Assembly: GCA_963840805.1 (NCBI GenBank)
Contig: CAWJAJ010000002.1
Span: 124,001-188,000 of the forward strand
Source: CADEEN01 sp963840805
GTDB taxonomy: Bacteria; Pseudomonadota; Gammaproteobacteria; Burkholderiales; Burkholderiaceae_C
DNA length: 64,000 nucleotides
Direction of reading: 5' to 3'
In this document: piece by piece, positions 9,782 through 20,046 of the stretch
Layout of the letters: each line of letters opens with the position of its first letter
Numbering within the stretch: the stretch's first letter is position 1
Program-made: the position numbers and the translations under genes
Notes under the pieces: model-generated
The model's database searches: none
The model's input: only the letters and a program-made list of their open reading frames with translations
What the model was told of the DNA's origin: nothing

Positions 9782-10527
9782 CAGGCGCGGCCGTTCAACT
9801 CGTCGGCGCGCCGCTGTGCGGCCGCGAAATCCAGCGCCCCGTTGTAGATCGCGCGGCCGCAGATCACGCCGTCGACACCTTCGTACTCGATCGCGCACAG
9901 CCGCTCGATATCGGCCATGCCCGCCAGCCCGCCCGAGGCGATGACGGGAATCGTCAGCGCCTGCGCCAGCTTGACGGTGGCATCGACGTTGATGCCGGTC
10001 ATCATGCCGTCGCGGCCGATGTCGGTGTAGATCACGGCCTCGACACCGTAGTCCTCGAACTTCCTGGCCAGGTCGATGACCTCGTGGCCGGTCAGCTTGC
10101 TCCAGCCGTCGGTCGCGACCTTGCCGTCCTTGGCATCGAGGCCGACGATGATGTGGCCGCCGAAGGCCGTGCAGGCGTCTTTGAGGAATCCCGGGCTCTT
10201 CACCGCGGCGGTGCCGATGATCACGTAGCTGAGCCCGTCGTCGAGGTAGCGCTCGATGGTGTCGAGGTCGCGCAGGCCGCCGCCGAGCTGCACCGGGATC
10301 TCGTCGCCGACCGCGCGCACGATGGCCTTGACCGCCGCTTCGTTGACGGGCTTGCCGGCGAACGCACCGTTCAGATCGACCAGGTGCAGCCGCCGCGCGC
10401 CGGCGGCGAGCCAGCGCCGTGCCATCGCCGCCGGGTCTTCGCCGAACGTGGTGGAGACGGCCATGTCGCCCTGTTCGAGGCGCACGCAGTGGCCGTCCTT
10501 GAGGTCGATCGCGGGTATCAGCAGCAT
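9781..10527 (-). CDS. hisA: Phosphoribosylformimino-AICAR-phosphate isomerase
   Basis: Fourth step of histidine synthesis (ProFAR to PRFAR). 248 residues, TIM barrel related to HisF. MLLIPAIDLKDGHCVRL includes catalytic Asp8; YTDIGRDGMMTG contains the second catalytic Asp and phosphate-binding residues. Between hisH and hisF with a 22-bp gap to hisH. Confidence 0.96.
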
Positions 10528-10549
10528 GGTGGAGGTCGAACGAGGGCGC

Positions 10550-11197
10550 TCAGGGCTTCCAGGAGAGGAAGTTGCGGTACAGCATCAATCCGTCGGCGGC
10601 GCTCTTCTCGGGGTGGAACTGGGTGGCAAAAATATTATCCCGCGCCACGGCCGAGGTAAAGCGCAGGCCGTACTCGGTGAGCCCTGCGCTGTGGCGCGCC
10701 TCCGACGGCTCGGCGTAGAAGCTGTGCACGAAGTAGAACCAGGCGCCATCGGGCACGCCCGCCCACAGCGGGTGCGGCTGCGCCTGCTGTACGCGGTTCC
10801 AGCCCATCTGCGGGACCTTGTAGCGGCTGCCGTCGGGCTGCAGCGCACCTTCGAGGCGAAAGCGCCTGACGCGCCCGGGCACCAGGCCGAGCCCCGGCGT
10901 GTCCTGCTCCTCGCTGTGGTCGAGCAGCATCTGCATCCCGACGCAGACGCCGAACAGCGGCTTCGACCGCACCGCCTCGAGCACCGCCTGTTTCAGCCCG
11001 GAGTCGGTGAATTCGCGCATGCAGTCGCGCATCGCGCCCTGGCCCGGCAGCACCACGCGCTCGGCCGCGAGCACCTCTTCGGGCCGGCGCGTCACGACGA
11101 CCTCGACGCCGCTGCCGGCAGCCACGTGCATCACCGCCTGCGACACCGAGCGCAGATTGCCCATGCCGTAGTCGACGACAGCGACGGTACGGGACAT
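10550..11197 (-). CDS. hisH: Imidazole glycerol phosphate synthase, glutaminase subunit
   Basis: Class I glutamine amidotransferase that supplies ammonia to HisF. 215 residues. The nucleophile lies in FGVCVGMQML (Cys about residue 86) and the catalytic His-Glu pair in ATQFHPEKS near the C-terminus. The oxyanion-region motif is VLPGQGAMRDCM. Sits 4 bp after hisB. Confidence 0.96.
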   Translation of the reverse strand: MSRTVAVVDYGMGNLRSVSQAVMHVAAGSGVEVVVTRRPEEVLAAERVVLPGQGAMRDCMREFTDSGLKQAVLEAVRSKPLFGVCVGMQMLLDHSEEQDTPGLGLVPGRVRRFRLEGALQPDGSRYKVPQMGWNRVQQAQPHPLWAGVPDGAWFYFVHSFYAEPSEARHSAGLTEYGLRFTSAVARDNIFATQFHPEKSAADGLMLYRNFLSWKP

Positions 11198-11201
11198 AGG
11201 T

Positions 11202-11795
11202 CTAGAGGCTGCCCTTGGTCGACGGGATCACGCCGGCGCTGCGCGGATCGAGCGCCAGCGCCATGCGCAGCGCGCGGCCGAAGGCCTTGAACACCGTCTC
11301 GCACTGGTGGTGCGCGTTGGCGCCCTTCAGGTTGTCGATGTGCAGCGTGGCCAGCGCGTGGTTGGCGAAACCCTGGAAGAACTCGTAGGTCAGCTGGGTA
11401 TCGAAGCCACCGACCATGCCGCTCCTGAACGGCACGTCCATGTGCAGCCCCGGCCGGCCCGACAGATCGATCACCACGCGCGACAGGGCTTCGTCCAGCG
11501 GCACGTAGGCGTGGCCGTAGCGTGCAAGGCCCGCCTTGTCGCCGGCCGCCTTGGCCACCGCCTGGCCGAGCGTGATGCCGACGTCCTCGACCGTGTGGTG
11601 GCCGTCGATGTGCAGGTCGCCCTGGGCATCGATCTCGAGGTCGATCAGGCCGTGGCGCGCCACCTGGTCGAGCATGTGGTCGAAGAAGCCGATGCCGGTG
11701 GCGAGCTTGGCGGCGCCGCTACCGTCGAGGTCGACGCGCACGCGGATCTGCGTTTCCTTGGTGTTGCGCTGCACTTCGGCTATGCGGTGGGTCAT
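11202..11795 (-). CDS. hisB: Imidazoleglycerol-phosphate dehydratase
   Basis: Monofunctional dehydratase, 197 residues, without the N-terminal phosphatase of enteric HisB. Metal-binding motifs DGHHTVEDVGI and GANAHHQCETVFKA are intact. The reading frame is open further upstream through hisC, but ATG 11795 overlaps the hisC stop and gives MTHRIAEVQRNTKET, the usual start. Confidence 0.95.
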   Translation of the reverse strand: MTHRIAEVQRNTKETQIRVRVDLDGSGAAKLATGIGFFDHMLDQVARHGLIDLEIDAQGDLHIDGHHTVEDVGITLGQAVAKAAGDKAGLARYGHAYVPLDEALSRVVIDLSGRPGLHMDVPFRSGMVGGFDTQLTYEFFQGFANHALATLHIDNLKGANAHHQCETVFKAFGRALRMALALDPRSAGVIPSTKGSL

Positions 11796-12883
11796 CACAG
11801 GCTCGCTTTCAAGGCATCGATCATCAGCGTGTTCTCCTCGGGCGTGCCCACCGTCAGGCGCAGGCAGTTCGCCAGCAGCGGGTGCAGGCCGGCGATGTGC
11901 TTGACCAGCACGCCGCGCGCCTTCAGGCCGTCGAATGCGCGCTGCGAATCGGGCACGCGCACCAGCAGCATGTTGGCATCGCTCGGGAACACCGTCACGC
12001 CCGGCAGCCGCGCCAGTGCGGCGGCCAGCCGTGCGCGCTCGGCGCGAAGCAGCGCCGCCTGTTCGGCAAAGACGTCGGCGTGCTCGAGGGCGAACAGCGT
12101 CGCCTCGGCATTCAGCACGCTGACGTTGTACGGCGGCATCACCTTCTCGATCTGCTCGACGAGCGCCGCGGCGCCGGCCATGTAGCCCAGGCGCACGCCG
12201 GCCAGCCCGAACTTGGACAGCGTGCGCATCACCAGCACATGCGGCTGCGCGGCCATGCGCTGCATCCAGGTGCGCGACGAAAACGGCTGGTAGGCCTCGT
12301 CGAAGACCACCAGGCCGTGCTGCGCGCCCACCGCGGCGACGATGCGGTCGATCACCGCGTCGTCGAACAGGTTGCCGGTCGGGTTGTTGGGGTAGGCGAT
12401 GTAGGTCAGGGCCGGCCGTTCGCGCTCGATCGCGGCCAGCATCGCCGCCTCGTCCAACTCGAACGTCGCGGTCAGCGGCACGCCGACGAAACGCAAGCCC
12501 CGCAGCCGCGCCGACATCTCGTACATCACGAAGCCGGGCAAGGGGGCCAGCACCACCGCCCCGGGCACGTCGCAGGCGACCGACAGGATGTCGATCAACT
12601 CGTCGGAGCCGTTGCCGACGACGACGCGGCAATCGGCGGGCACCGCGAAGTGCCGGGCCAGCGCAGCCGCCACATCGCCCTTGCCGAGCGGATAGCGGTT
12701 GAGCGCGACACGTGCAAGCCGCTCGCCCAGTTCACGCTGCAACGCCGGCGGCAGGCCGAACGGGTTCTCCATCGCATCGAGCTTGACCATGCCGGCGCTG
12801 GGCTGGATGGCGTAGCCGGCCGCGGACTGCACGTCCCGGCGGATCGTGCGCGCGATGCGTTCTGACAACGTCGGATCACTCAT
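11795..12883 (-). CDS. hisC: Histidinol-phosphate aminotransferase
   Basis: PLP-dependent class I/II aminotransferase, 362 residues. Motifs: KLDAMENPFGLP, YPNNPTGNL (substrate/PLP Asn region) and the PLP lysine in RTLSKFGLAGVRLGYM (about residue 230). Start ATG 12883 overlaps the hisD stop by 8 bp; the longer open frame upstream is hisD antisense-frame carry-over. Confidence 0.94.
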   Translation of the reverse strand: MSDPTLSERIARTIRRDVQSAAGYAIQPSAGMVKLDAMENPFGLPPALQRELGERLARVALNRYPLGKGDVAAALARHFAVPADCRVVVGNGSDELIDILSVACDVPGAVVLAPLPGFVMYEMSARLRGLRFVGVPLTATFELDEAAMLAAIERERPALTYIAYPNNPTGNLFDDAVIDRIVAAVGAQHGLVVFDEAYQPFSSRTWMQRMAAQPHVLVMRTLSKFGLAGVRLGYMAGAAALVEQIEKVMPPYNVSVLNAEATLFALEHADVFAEQAALLRAERARLAAALARLPGVTVFPSDANMLLVRVPDSQRAFDGLKARGVLVKHIAGLHPLLANCLRLTVGTPEENTLMIDALKASL

Positions 12884-14204
12884 TCGGGTCGGGCCGGTCG
12901 AGGCGCAGTTCCGCAGCGCGCGCATGCGCCTGCAGGCCCTCGCCATGGGCCAGTTCGGCCGCGATCGGGCCCAGCACCCGGGCGCCCACGGCGCTCACCT
13001 CGATCAGGCTGCTGCGCTTCTGGAAGTCGTACACACCCAACGGCGACGAGAAGCGCGCGGTGCCCGACGTCGGCAGCACATGGTTGGGGCCGGCGCAGTA
13101 ATCGCCCAGGCTCTCGCTGGTGAAGGCACCGAGGAAGATCGCGCCGGCATGCTTGAGCAGCGGTTCCCAGCGCTCGGGATCCTGCGCGCTGACCTCGAGG
13201 TGCTCGGGCGCGATGCGGTTGCTGATCTCGCAGGCCTCCTCCATCGACCGCGTCAGGATCAGCGCGCCGCGGCCCTCGAGCGAGGCGCGGATGATGTCGG
13301 CGCGCGGCAGCGTCGGCAGCAGGCGCTCGATCATCGCGCGCACCGCGTCGAGGTAGGCGGCATCGGGGCAGAGCAGGATGCTCTGCGCCAGTTCGTCGTG
13401 CTCGGCCTGCGAGAACAGGTCCATCGCCACCCAGTCGGGCGGCGTCGTGCCGTCGGCGATGACCAGGATCTCGCTGGGGCCGGCGATCATGTCGATGCCG
13501 ACCGCGCCGAAGACATGCTTCTTCGCGCTGGCGACGTAGGCGTTGCCGGGGCCGGTGATCTTGTCCACGCGCGGGATCGCCTCGGTGCCATAGGCCAGCG
13601 CCGCCACGGCCTGCGCACCGCCGATCGTGAACGCGCGGTGTACGCCGGCGACGTGCGCCGCAGCGAGCACCAGGGCGTTGCGCTCGCCCTTCGGGGTCGG
13701 CACCACCATCACGATCTCGCCGACGCCCGCCACCTGCGCCGGCACGGCATTCATCAACAGGCTCGACGGGTACGCTGCCTTGCCGCCCGGCACGTAGATG
13801 CCGACGCGATCGAGCGGCGTGACCTTCTGCCCCAGCAGCGTGCCGTCCTCGTCGCGGTAGCTCCACGAGCGGCCGCAAGCCTCGAGCTGGCGTTCGTGGT
13901 AGCTGCGGATGCGCCGTGCCGCGCCCTGCAGCGCCTCGCGCTGCGCCGGCGTGATGGCCTCGTAAGCCGCCCGCATCTCGTCGCGCGTCAATGTCAGTGC
14001 GGCCATCGATGCGGCCGGCAGCGCATCGAAGCGCGCGGTGCAGTCGAGCACCGCCGCGTCGCCGCGCGCGCGCACGTCGGCGAGGATCTCGGCCACGCGC
14101 GACTCGATCGCCGCGTCGGCCTCGGCCGACCAATGGCGCAGGCGGGCGAAGCCAGCCTCGAAGTCGGCGCTGCGGGTGTCGAGCTGGCGCAGGTGGAGCG
14201 TCAT
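12876..14204 (-). CDS. hisD: Histidinol dehydrogenase (fused in frame behind hisG)
   Basis: NAD- and zinc-dependent oxidation of histidinol to histidine. The 442-residue segment starts at ATG 14204 (MTLHLRQLDTRSADF) and shows GQKVTPLDRVGIYVPGG, IDMIAGPSEILV, DLFSQAEHDELAQS with the catalytic Glu-His, and AGPNHVLPT, so all key residues are present. No stop codon separates it from hisG: the two form one 654-codon frame from 14840. A one-base shift just before the ATG would instead end hisG at a TGA overlapping this ATG, as elsewhere in the operon, so the fusion may be a sequence error. Confidence 0.93.
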   Translation of the reverse strand: MTLHLRQLDTRSADFEAGFARLRHWSAEADAAIESRVAEILADVRARGDAAVLDCTARFDALPAASMAALTLTRDEMRAAYEAITPAQREALQGAARRIRSYHERQLEACGRSWSYRDEDGTLLGQKVTPLDRVGIYVPGGKAAYPSSLLMNAVPAQVAGVGEIVMVVPTPKGERNALVLAAAHVAGVHRAFTIGGAQAVAALAYGTEAIPRVDKITGPGNAYVASAKKHVFGAVGIDMIAGPSEILVIADGTTPPDWVAMDLFSQAEHDELAQSILLCPDAAYLDAVRAMIERLLPTLPRADIIRASLEGRGALILTRSMEEACEISNRIAPEHLEVSAQDPERWEPLLKHAGAIFLGAFTSESLGDYCAGPNHVLPTSGTARFSSPLGVYDFQKRSSLIEVSAVGARVLGPIAAELAHGEGLQAHARAAELRLDRPDPNE

Positions 14205-14840
14205 GGCTGGACGGCGCGCCTCGAGGGCCTCGATCAACGGCTGGATCGCCGCGCGCTTCAGCTTCAGCGCGGCCTGGTTGACGACCAGCCGCGACGAGAT
14301 CTCCATGATCTTCTCGACCTCGACCAGCTGGTTGGCACGCAGCGTGCTGCCCGACGACACCAGGTCGACGATGGCGTCGGCCAGCCCCGTCAGCGGCGCC
14401 AGCTCCATCGAGCCGTAGAGCTTGATCAGGTCGACATGCACGCCCTTGTCGGCGAAGTGCTGGCGCGCCACGCCGGTGTACTTGGTGGCCACGCGGATGC
14501 GCGAGCCCTGCTTCACCGCCTGGGCGTAGTCGAAATCGGCGCGCACCGCCACGCTCATGCGGCAGCGCGCGATCTTCAGGTCCAGCGGCTGGTACAGGCC
14601 CTCGCCGCTGTGCTCGAGCAGCACGTCCTTGCCGGCCACGCCGAGGTCGGCGCCGCCGTACTGCACGTAGGTCGGCACGTCGCTGGCGCGCACGAGCACC
14701 ACGCGCACGTCGGCGCGGCTGGTGGCCAGGATCAGCTTGCGCGAGGTCTCGGGGTCTTCGAGCACCTCGATGCCGGCCGCCTTCAGCAGCGGCAGGCACT
14801 CGTCGAGGATGCGGCCCTTCGACAGCGCGAGGGTGATCAT
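14205..14840 (-). CDS. hisG: ATP phosphoribosyltransferase, short form (no stop before hisD)
   Basis: First step of histidine synthesis. From ATG 14840 (MITLALSKGRILDECLPLL) about 212 residues, the short HisG(S) form without the C-terminal regulatory domain; such enzymes need HisZ, which is not in this window. Motifs VQYGGADLGVAGKDVLLE and the PRPP loop DLVSSGSTLRANQL are intact. The frame runs on through RRPAMTLHL into hisD. Upstream lies an 84-bp G+C-rich repeat, then murA. Confidence 0.93.
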
Positions 14841-14924
14841 GCGAGGCCTCGCGCCGGGCCGCCCCAAGGGACGGCCTGCAGCGCCCCCGGGGGGCAGCGA
14901 ACGAAGTGAGCGTGGGGACTGTTG
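14841..14924. repeat. G+C-rich intergenic repeat between murA and hisG
   Basis: The gap is filled by a sequence with the core GGGCCGCCCCAAGG and CGCCCCCGGGGGGCAGCG, ending in AACGAAGTGAGCGTGGGG. Similar C/G runs next to GGGGCGGCCCGG recur at 19970-20046, 42117-42236 and inside uvrA. I recognise it as a dispersed repeat of the genome type; its function is unknown. Confidence 0.55.
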
Positions 14925-16191
<1,267 letters not shown>

Positions 16192-16305
16192 GGTCGTCGT
16201 CCGTTGGGTGCCGGGCGCACGGCGCAGTGCCGCGGGAGACGGGTCGACGGGCGCTGTGGTGAGCGACGCCGACCGCCACCCGCAGCGTGCGCGCCGCGGG
16301 CAGGG

Positions 16306-16590
16306 TCAGTGGTGGTGGTGGGCCGGTTGGGCAGCCGGAGCGGCGCTGGCATGCCATTCGGCGGGTGTCAGCGTCTTCATCGACAGCGCGTGGATTTGTG
16401 CGCGCATTCTATCGCCCAGCGCCGCGTAGACGCGCTGGTGGCGGGCCACGCGCGAGCGGCCCTCGAACTCGGCCGCCACGATGGTGGCGAAGAAGTGGCG
16501 CCCGTCGCCCTCGACCTCGAGGTGCTCGCAGGCCAGGCCGGCGGCGATGAAGTTGCGCACTTCGTCGGCGGTGGGTTCGGGCGATGACAT
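16306..16590 (-). CDS. BolA/IbaG-family protein
   Basis: A 94-residue BolA-type protein starting at ATG 16590 (MSSPEPTADEVRNF); an upstream ATG at 16626 is possible. The family core EGDGRHFFATIVAAEFEGRS and SRVARHQRVYAALGD with the conserved His is present. BolA proteins pair with monothiol glutaredoxins in Fe-S handling; the copy upstream of murA is generally the IbaG (YrbA) type. The C-terminus ends in four histidines, which could bind metal. It heads the murA-his unit. Confidence 0.88.
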   Translation of the reverse strand: MSSPEPTADEVRNFIAAGLACEHLEVEGDGRHFFATIVAAEFEGRSRVARHQRVYAALGDRMRAQIHALSMKTLTPAEWHASAAPAAQPAHHHH

Positions 16591-16651
16591 GGTGCCCGGA
16601 TTGTAGGCGCGCGCGCTGTCGTACATTGCGGCGCATCGTCACGGAGGGTCA

Positions 16652-17254
16652 TTGCCCAGTGAGCACAGCGCCACAATCGTCACCTGGGTCGTGCTGGTCA
16701 CGCTGGCGCTGTGGATGCTGGCGGCCTACAACCGCCTGGTGCGCAACCGCAACGAGATCGCCAACGCCTTCGCGCAGATCGACGTGCAGCTCAAGCGCCG
16801 CTACGACCTGATCCCCAACCTCGTCGACGTGGCGCGCAAGTACGTGCAGCACGAGCGCGACACGCTCGAAGCGGTGATCGCGGCGCGCAACACGGCCAAG
16901 AGCGCCGGCGACGCCGCGCGCGCCAAGCCGGCCGACGCCGCGCGCATCGGCGCCCTGGCCGGCGCCGAGGGGGCGCTTGCCGGCCTGATGAAGCAGCTGG
17001 CCGTCGTCGTCGAGGCCTATCCGGAGCTGAAGGCCGATGCCACGCTGCGCGAGCTGAGCGAAGAGCTCGGCCACACCGAGAACCGCATCGCCTTCGCGCG
17101 CCAGGCCTTCAACGACACCGTGCTCGACTACAACAATGCCGCGCAGCAGGTGCCGACCAACGTCGTCGCCGGGCTGTTCGGCTTCAAGCCGGCGGCGATG
17201 CTCGAGGCCACCACGACCGAGGCCGAGCGCAGCGCCGTGCGCGTGACCCTGTGA
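16652..17254 (+). CDS. lemA: LemA family protein
   Basis: 200 residues from TTG 16652 with GGAGG seven bases upstream. An N-terminal membrane anchor (IVTWVVLVTLALWMLAAYN) precedes the LemA helical domain with its hallmark RRYDLIPNLVDVARKYVQHE and ENRIAFARQAFNDTVLDYN. LemA proteins are membrane-anchored helical bundles often encoded next to an HtpX-like protease, as here (24-bp gap). Function not established. Confidence 0.92.
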   Translation: MPSEHSATIVTWVVLVTLALWMLAAYNRLVRNRNEIANAFAQIDVQLKRRYDLIPNLVDVARKYVQHERDTLEAVIAARNTAKSAGDAARAKPADAARIGALAGAEGALAGLMKQLAVVVEAYPELKADATLRELSEELGHTENRIAFARQAFNDTVLDYNNAAQQVPTNVVAGLFGFKPAAMLEATTTEAERSAVRVTL

Positions 17255-17278
17255 CGCCGCGCTGAGCCTCGCTGCACG

Positions 17279-19216
17279 ATGCGCTTTCGCCAGCACGAGC
17301 GCACGGCGCGGCAATCGACGCTGCGCCTGCTCGCGCTGTTCGCGCTGGTGGTCGTCGGGCTGCTGGCAGCCGTCAACGCGGTGCTGGCGCTGATCTACAC
17401 CGTCACGTTCCCGTTCGCACGCGGCTTCCCGACCCTGTTCTTCGAGACCAACACCGCGCTGGTGCTGCTGTTCGTGCTCGGCGGCTGCTGGATCGAATCG
17501 ATGCGGCTGCGCGAGGGCGGCGTGCACGTGGCCCGGCTCGCGGGCGGCCGCGAGGCGCAGATCTCCGGCGGTGGCGAACTGGCCGCCCTCGAGCGCCGCT
17601 TCGCCAACATCGTGCAGGAGATGGCCATCGCGTCCGGGCAGACTGACGGCCACACCGGTGGGCCCGCCGCGTGGGTGCTGCCCAGGGACGACGCGATCAA
17701 CGCCTTCGCGGCCGGCTGGGGGGGCGACGATGCGGTGGTGGCCGTCACGCGCGGTGCGCTCGAACGCCTGACGCGCGCCGAGTTGCAGGGCGTGGTGGCG
17801 CACGAGTTCAGCCACCTGGTGCACGGCGATACACGGCTCAACATGCGGCTCGTCGGCCTGGTGTGGGGCCTGCAGATGGTGTGGGGCCTGGGCTGCTCGC
17901 TGTGGGCGCCCAGCGAGGAAGGGCGGCGCGGCCCAGGTGCATTGTTCGGGCTCGGCCTGATGGCGGTCGGTGCGCTCGGCTGGGCCGCGGGCCGCCTGCT
18001 GCAGGCCGCCGTCAGCCGGCAACGCGAGTTCCTCGCCGACGCCTCGGCGGTCAAGTACACCCGGCTCGTCGACGGCCTGGGCGGCGCTCTGCGCAAGATC
18101 GCCGACCAGCAGGCGCGCCATGTCGCCGCATTGCAAAGCAGCCATGCCGCCAGCCTGGCCCACCTGCTGCTCGCCCACCGCAGCGCCGCAGCCGGCTGGC
18201 GCGCGCTGTGGCACACCCACCCGCCGCTGGCCGAACGGCTGCGCCGCCTGTACGGCCGCGAGGTGCTGCCGCTCGCGGCCGAGATGCTTCCGCCGATCGA
18301 AGAAGACGACAGCGACGCGCTGATGCGCATCGCGCCGGCGCTGCCGGGCAGCGCCGGCCCTGCCGATCACGCCGGCCCCGGCGACCGCACGACCGACGCC
18401 GAACCCGAAGCCCACCGCCACGACGCGCTGCAACGGCCGTCCAGCTTCGATGCCGCGGCCCGTGAGGCCGAAGCCTTGGCGCGCATCGAACGCTGGCACG
18501 GCCCGGGCGAATGGCAGGCCGCGATGCTCGCGCTGGCGCTCGAAGCGCACGCGCCCGGTGCTGCGGCCCGCTGGGAGGCCTGGCGCGAGGCGACGGCCGA
18601 TCTCGGCGTGGCCGCTGCCGTGGGCCGCGAGATCGAAGTGCTCGGTGCCCCGGCGCGCCGGCGCGTGTTCGAGCTGCTGCTGCAGCGGGCCCGTGCGGCA
18701 TCGCTGCCGCAACGGCGGCAGGCCCGGCGCGCGCTCTTGCAGCGCTGGCCGGCGGGCGCCCGCTCGGCGGCGGCGCAATGGCGCGCACTGGCGATCGGCC
18801 TGTTGCTGGGCACCCGCCCGCCGCAGGGCAGGCGCGTCGCGGCACCGTTGTCGCTGGCCCGTCAGGCCGAAGCGGCCCACGCGGCAACGCGTCAGCTCGC
18901 GATGGCATTGGGCGCAGCCGAGGACACCCGCCACACCTGGCGCAACGTGGCTGCACAGGCGCTGGCCGAGGCCGGTGCGCCTGCGCCGCGCGGCCTGGCC
19001 GCCGGGCTGGCGCCGCCGACGCCACGGCGCCAGCTGCTGCTCGCGCTGCGTGTGCGTCGCATCGCGCCGATGCAACGGCCACTGCTCCTGCGCGCGTGGC
19101 TGCAGGCAGCCGAGCGCAGCGGCTTGGCCGGCGACACCGGCACCGGCGACGCGCTGCACCTGGCCTGCCTGGCGCTCGACGTGCCGGTGCCGCAGGGGTT
19201 GCTCGTCAGCTCCTGA
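17279..19216 (+). CDS. M48-family membrane zinc protease
   Basis: 645 residues. Two membrane segments near residues 20-45 and 55-75 precede a peptidase M48 domain with zinc motif GVVAHEFSHLVHGDTRLN (HEFSH, about residues 178-182) and the third ligand region SRQREFLADASAVKYTR (about 248). The C-terminal ~270 residues are Ala/Arg-rich and unassigned; the protein is about twice as long as HtpX. Paired with lemA. Its end overlaps the convergent ABC permease gene by 11 bp. Confidence 0.9.
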   Translation: MRFRQHERTARQSTLRLLALFALVVVGLLAAVNAVLALIYTVTFPFARGFPTLFFETNTALVLLFVLGGCWIESMRLREGGVHVARLAGGREAQISGGGELAALERRFANIVQEMAIASGQTDGHTGGPAAWVLPRDDAINAFAAGWGGDDAVVAVTRGALERLTRAELQGVVAHEFSHLVHGDTRLNMRLVGLVWGLQMVWGLGCSLWAPSEEGRRGPGALFGLGLMAVGALGWAAGRLLQAAVSRQREFLADASAVKYTRLVDGLGGALRKIADQQARHVAALQSSHAASLAHLLLAHRSAAAGWRALWHTHPPLAERLRRLYGREVLPLAAEMLPPIEEDDSDALMRIAPALPGSAGPADHAGPGDRTTDAEPEAHRHDALQRPSSFDAAAREAEALARIERWHGPGEWQAAMLALALEAHAPGAAARWEAWREATADLGVAAAVGREIEVLGAPARRRVFELLLQRARAASLPQRRQARRALLQRWPAGARSAAAQWRALAIGLLLGTRPPQGRRVAAPLSLARQAEAAHAATRQLAMALGAAEDTRHTWRNVAAQALAEAGAPAPRGLAAGLAPPTPRRQLLLALRVRRIAPMQRPLLLRAWLQAAERSGLAGDTGTGDALHLACLALDVPVPQGLLVSS

Positions 19217-19964
19217 TCTTGTAGCCGCTGGCGAGCAGGCGCAGCGCGACGACGGCGACGGCGACGAAGCTCGCGGCCACCACGGCCAGCGCCACCCAGG
19301 GCGAGACATCGCTGGCGCCGAAGAAGCCGCGGCGAAAGCCGTCGATCATGTAGAAGAACGGGTTCGCGTGCGACAGGCCCTGCCAGAACGCCGGCAGCGA
19401 ATGCACCGAATAGAACACGCCCGACAGGAACGTCATCGGCATGATGAGGAAGTTCTGGAACGCCGCGGTCTGGTCGAACTTCTCGGCCCACAGCCCGGCG
19501 ATCAGGCCCAGCGTGCCGAGCATCGCGGCACCGAGCACGGCGAAGACGACGATCCACCACGGCTCGGCGAAATGCGGCGGCGCGAACCACACGGTGACCG
19601 CGAACACGCCCACGCCGACCACAAGCCCGCGCACCACGCTGGCGCCGACATAGGCCGCGAACCAAGCCCAGTGCGACAGCGGCGTGACCAGCAGGAACAC
19701 CAGGTTGCCGGAGATCTTGCTCTGGATCAGCGAGCTGCTGCTGTTGGCGTAGGCGTTCTGCAGCACGCTCATCATCACCAAGCCGGGGATCAGGAAGCTG
19801 GTGTAGCCGACGCCTGGGTAGACCTGCACATGCGCTTCGAGCACGTGGCCGAAGATCAGCAGGTACAGCACCGCGGTCAGCACCGGTGCGGCCACCGTCT
19901 GCACGCTGACCTTCCAGAAGCGCAGCACCTCCTTGTTGAAGAGCGTGCGCGTGCCCTCCATCAT
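19206..19964 (-). CDS. ABC-2 type transporter permease
   Basis: 252 residues with six predicted membrane helices and the ABC-2 signature region (YTSFLIPGLVMMSVLQNA; FLSGVFYSVHSLPAFWQGL; NPFFYMIDGFRRGF). Works with the ATPase encoded just upstream as an exporter of the YadH/YadG or NodJ/NodI type; substrate unknown. In related genomes this pair usually sits directly before bolA-murA. Confidence 0.92.
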   Translation of the reverse strand: MMEGTRTLFNKEVLRFWKVSVQTVAAPVLTAVLYLLIFGHVLEAHVQVYPGVGYTSFLIPGLVMMSVLQNAYANSSSSLIQSKISGNLVFLLVTPLSHWAWFAAYVGASVVRGLVVGVGVFAVTVWFAPPHFAEPWWIVVFAVLGAAMLGTLGLIAGLWAEKFDQTAAFQNFLIMPMTFLSGVFYSVHSLPAFWQGLSHANPFFYMIDGFRRGFFGASDVSPWVALAVVAASFVAVAVVALRLLASGYKIRS

Positions 19965-19969
19965 GTGAG

Positions 19970-20046
19970 CCCCTCGCGCGCCGGGTACGGCGCACGGCCC
20001 CCCGAGGGGGCGTCGCTTGGCTTGGGGCGGCCCGGCGCCAAGCTCA
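19970..20046. repeat. G+C-rich dispersed repeat between ABC permease and ATPase genes
   Basis: Contains CCCCTCGCGCGCCGGGTACG, GGCCCCCCGAGGGGG and TTGGGGCGGCCCGGCGCCAAG, the same vocabulary as the repeats at 14841 and 42117. It separates two genes that would normally be tightly coupled. Confidence 0.5.

Noticed and set aside
16649..19309. An 886-codon frame antisense to lemA and the M48 gene
   Set aside because: Arg/Gln/His-rich shadow without any motif; the sense strand has clear LemA and HEFSH domains.
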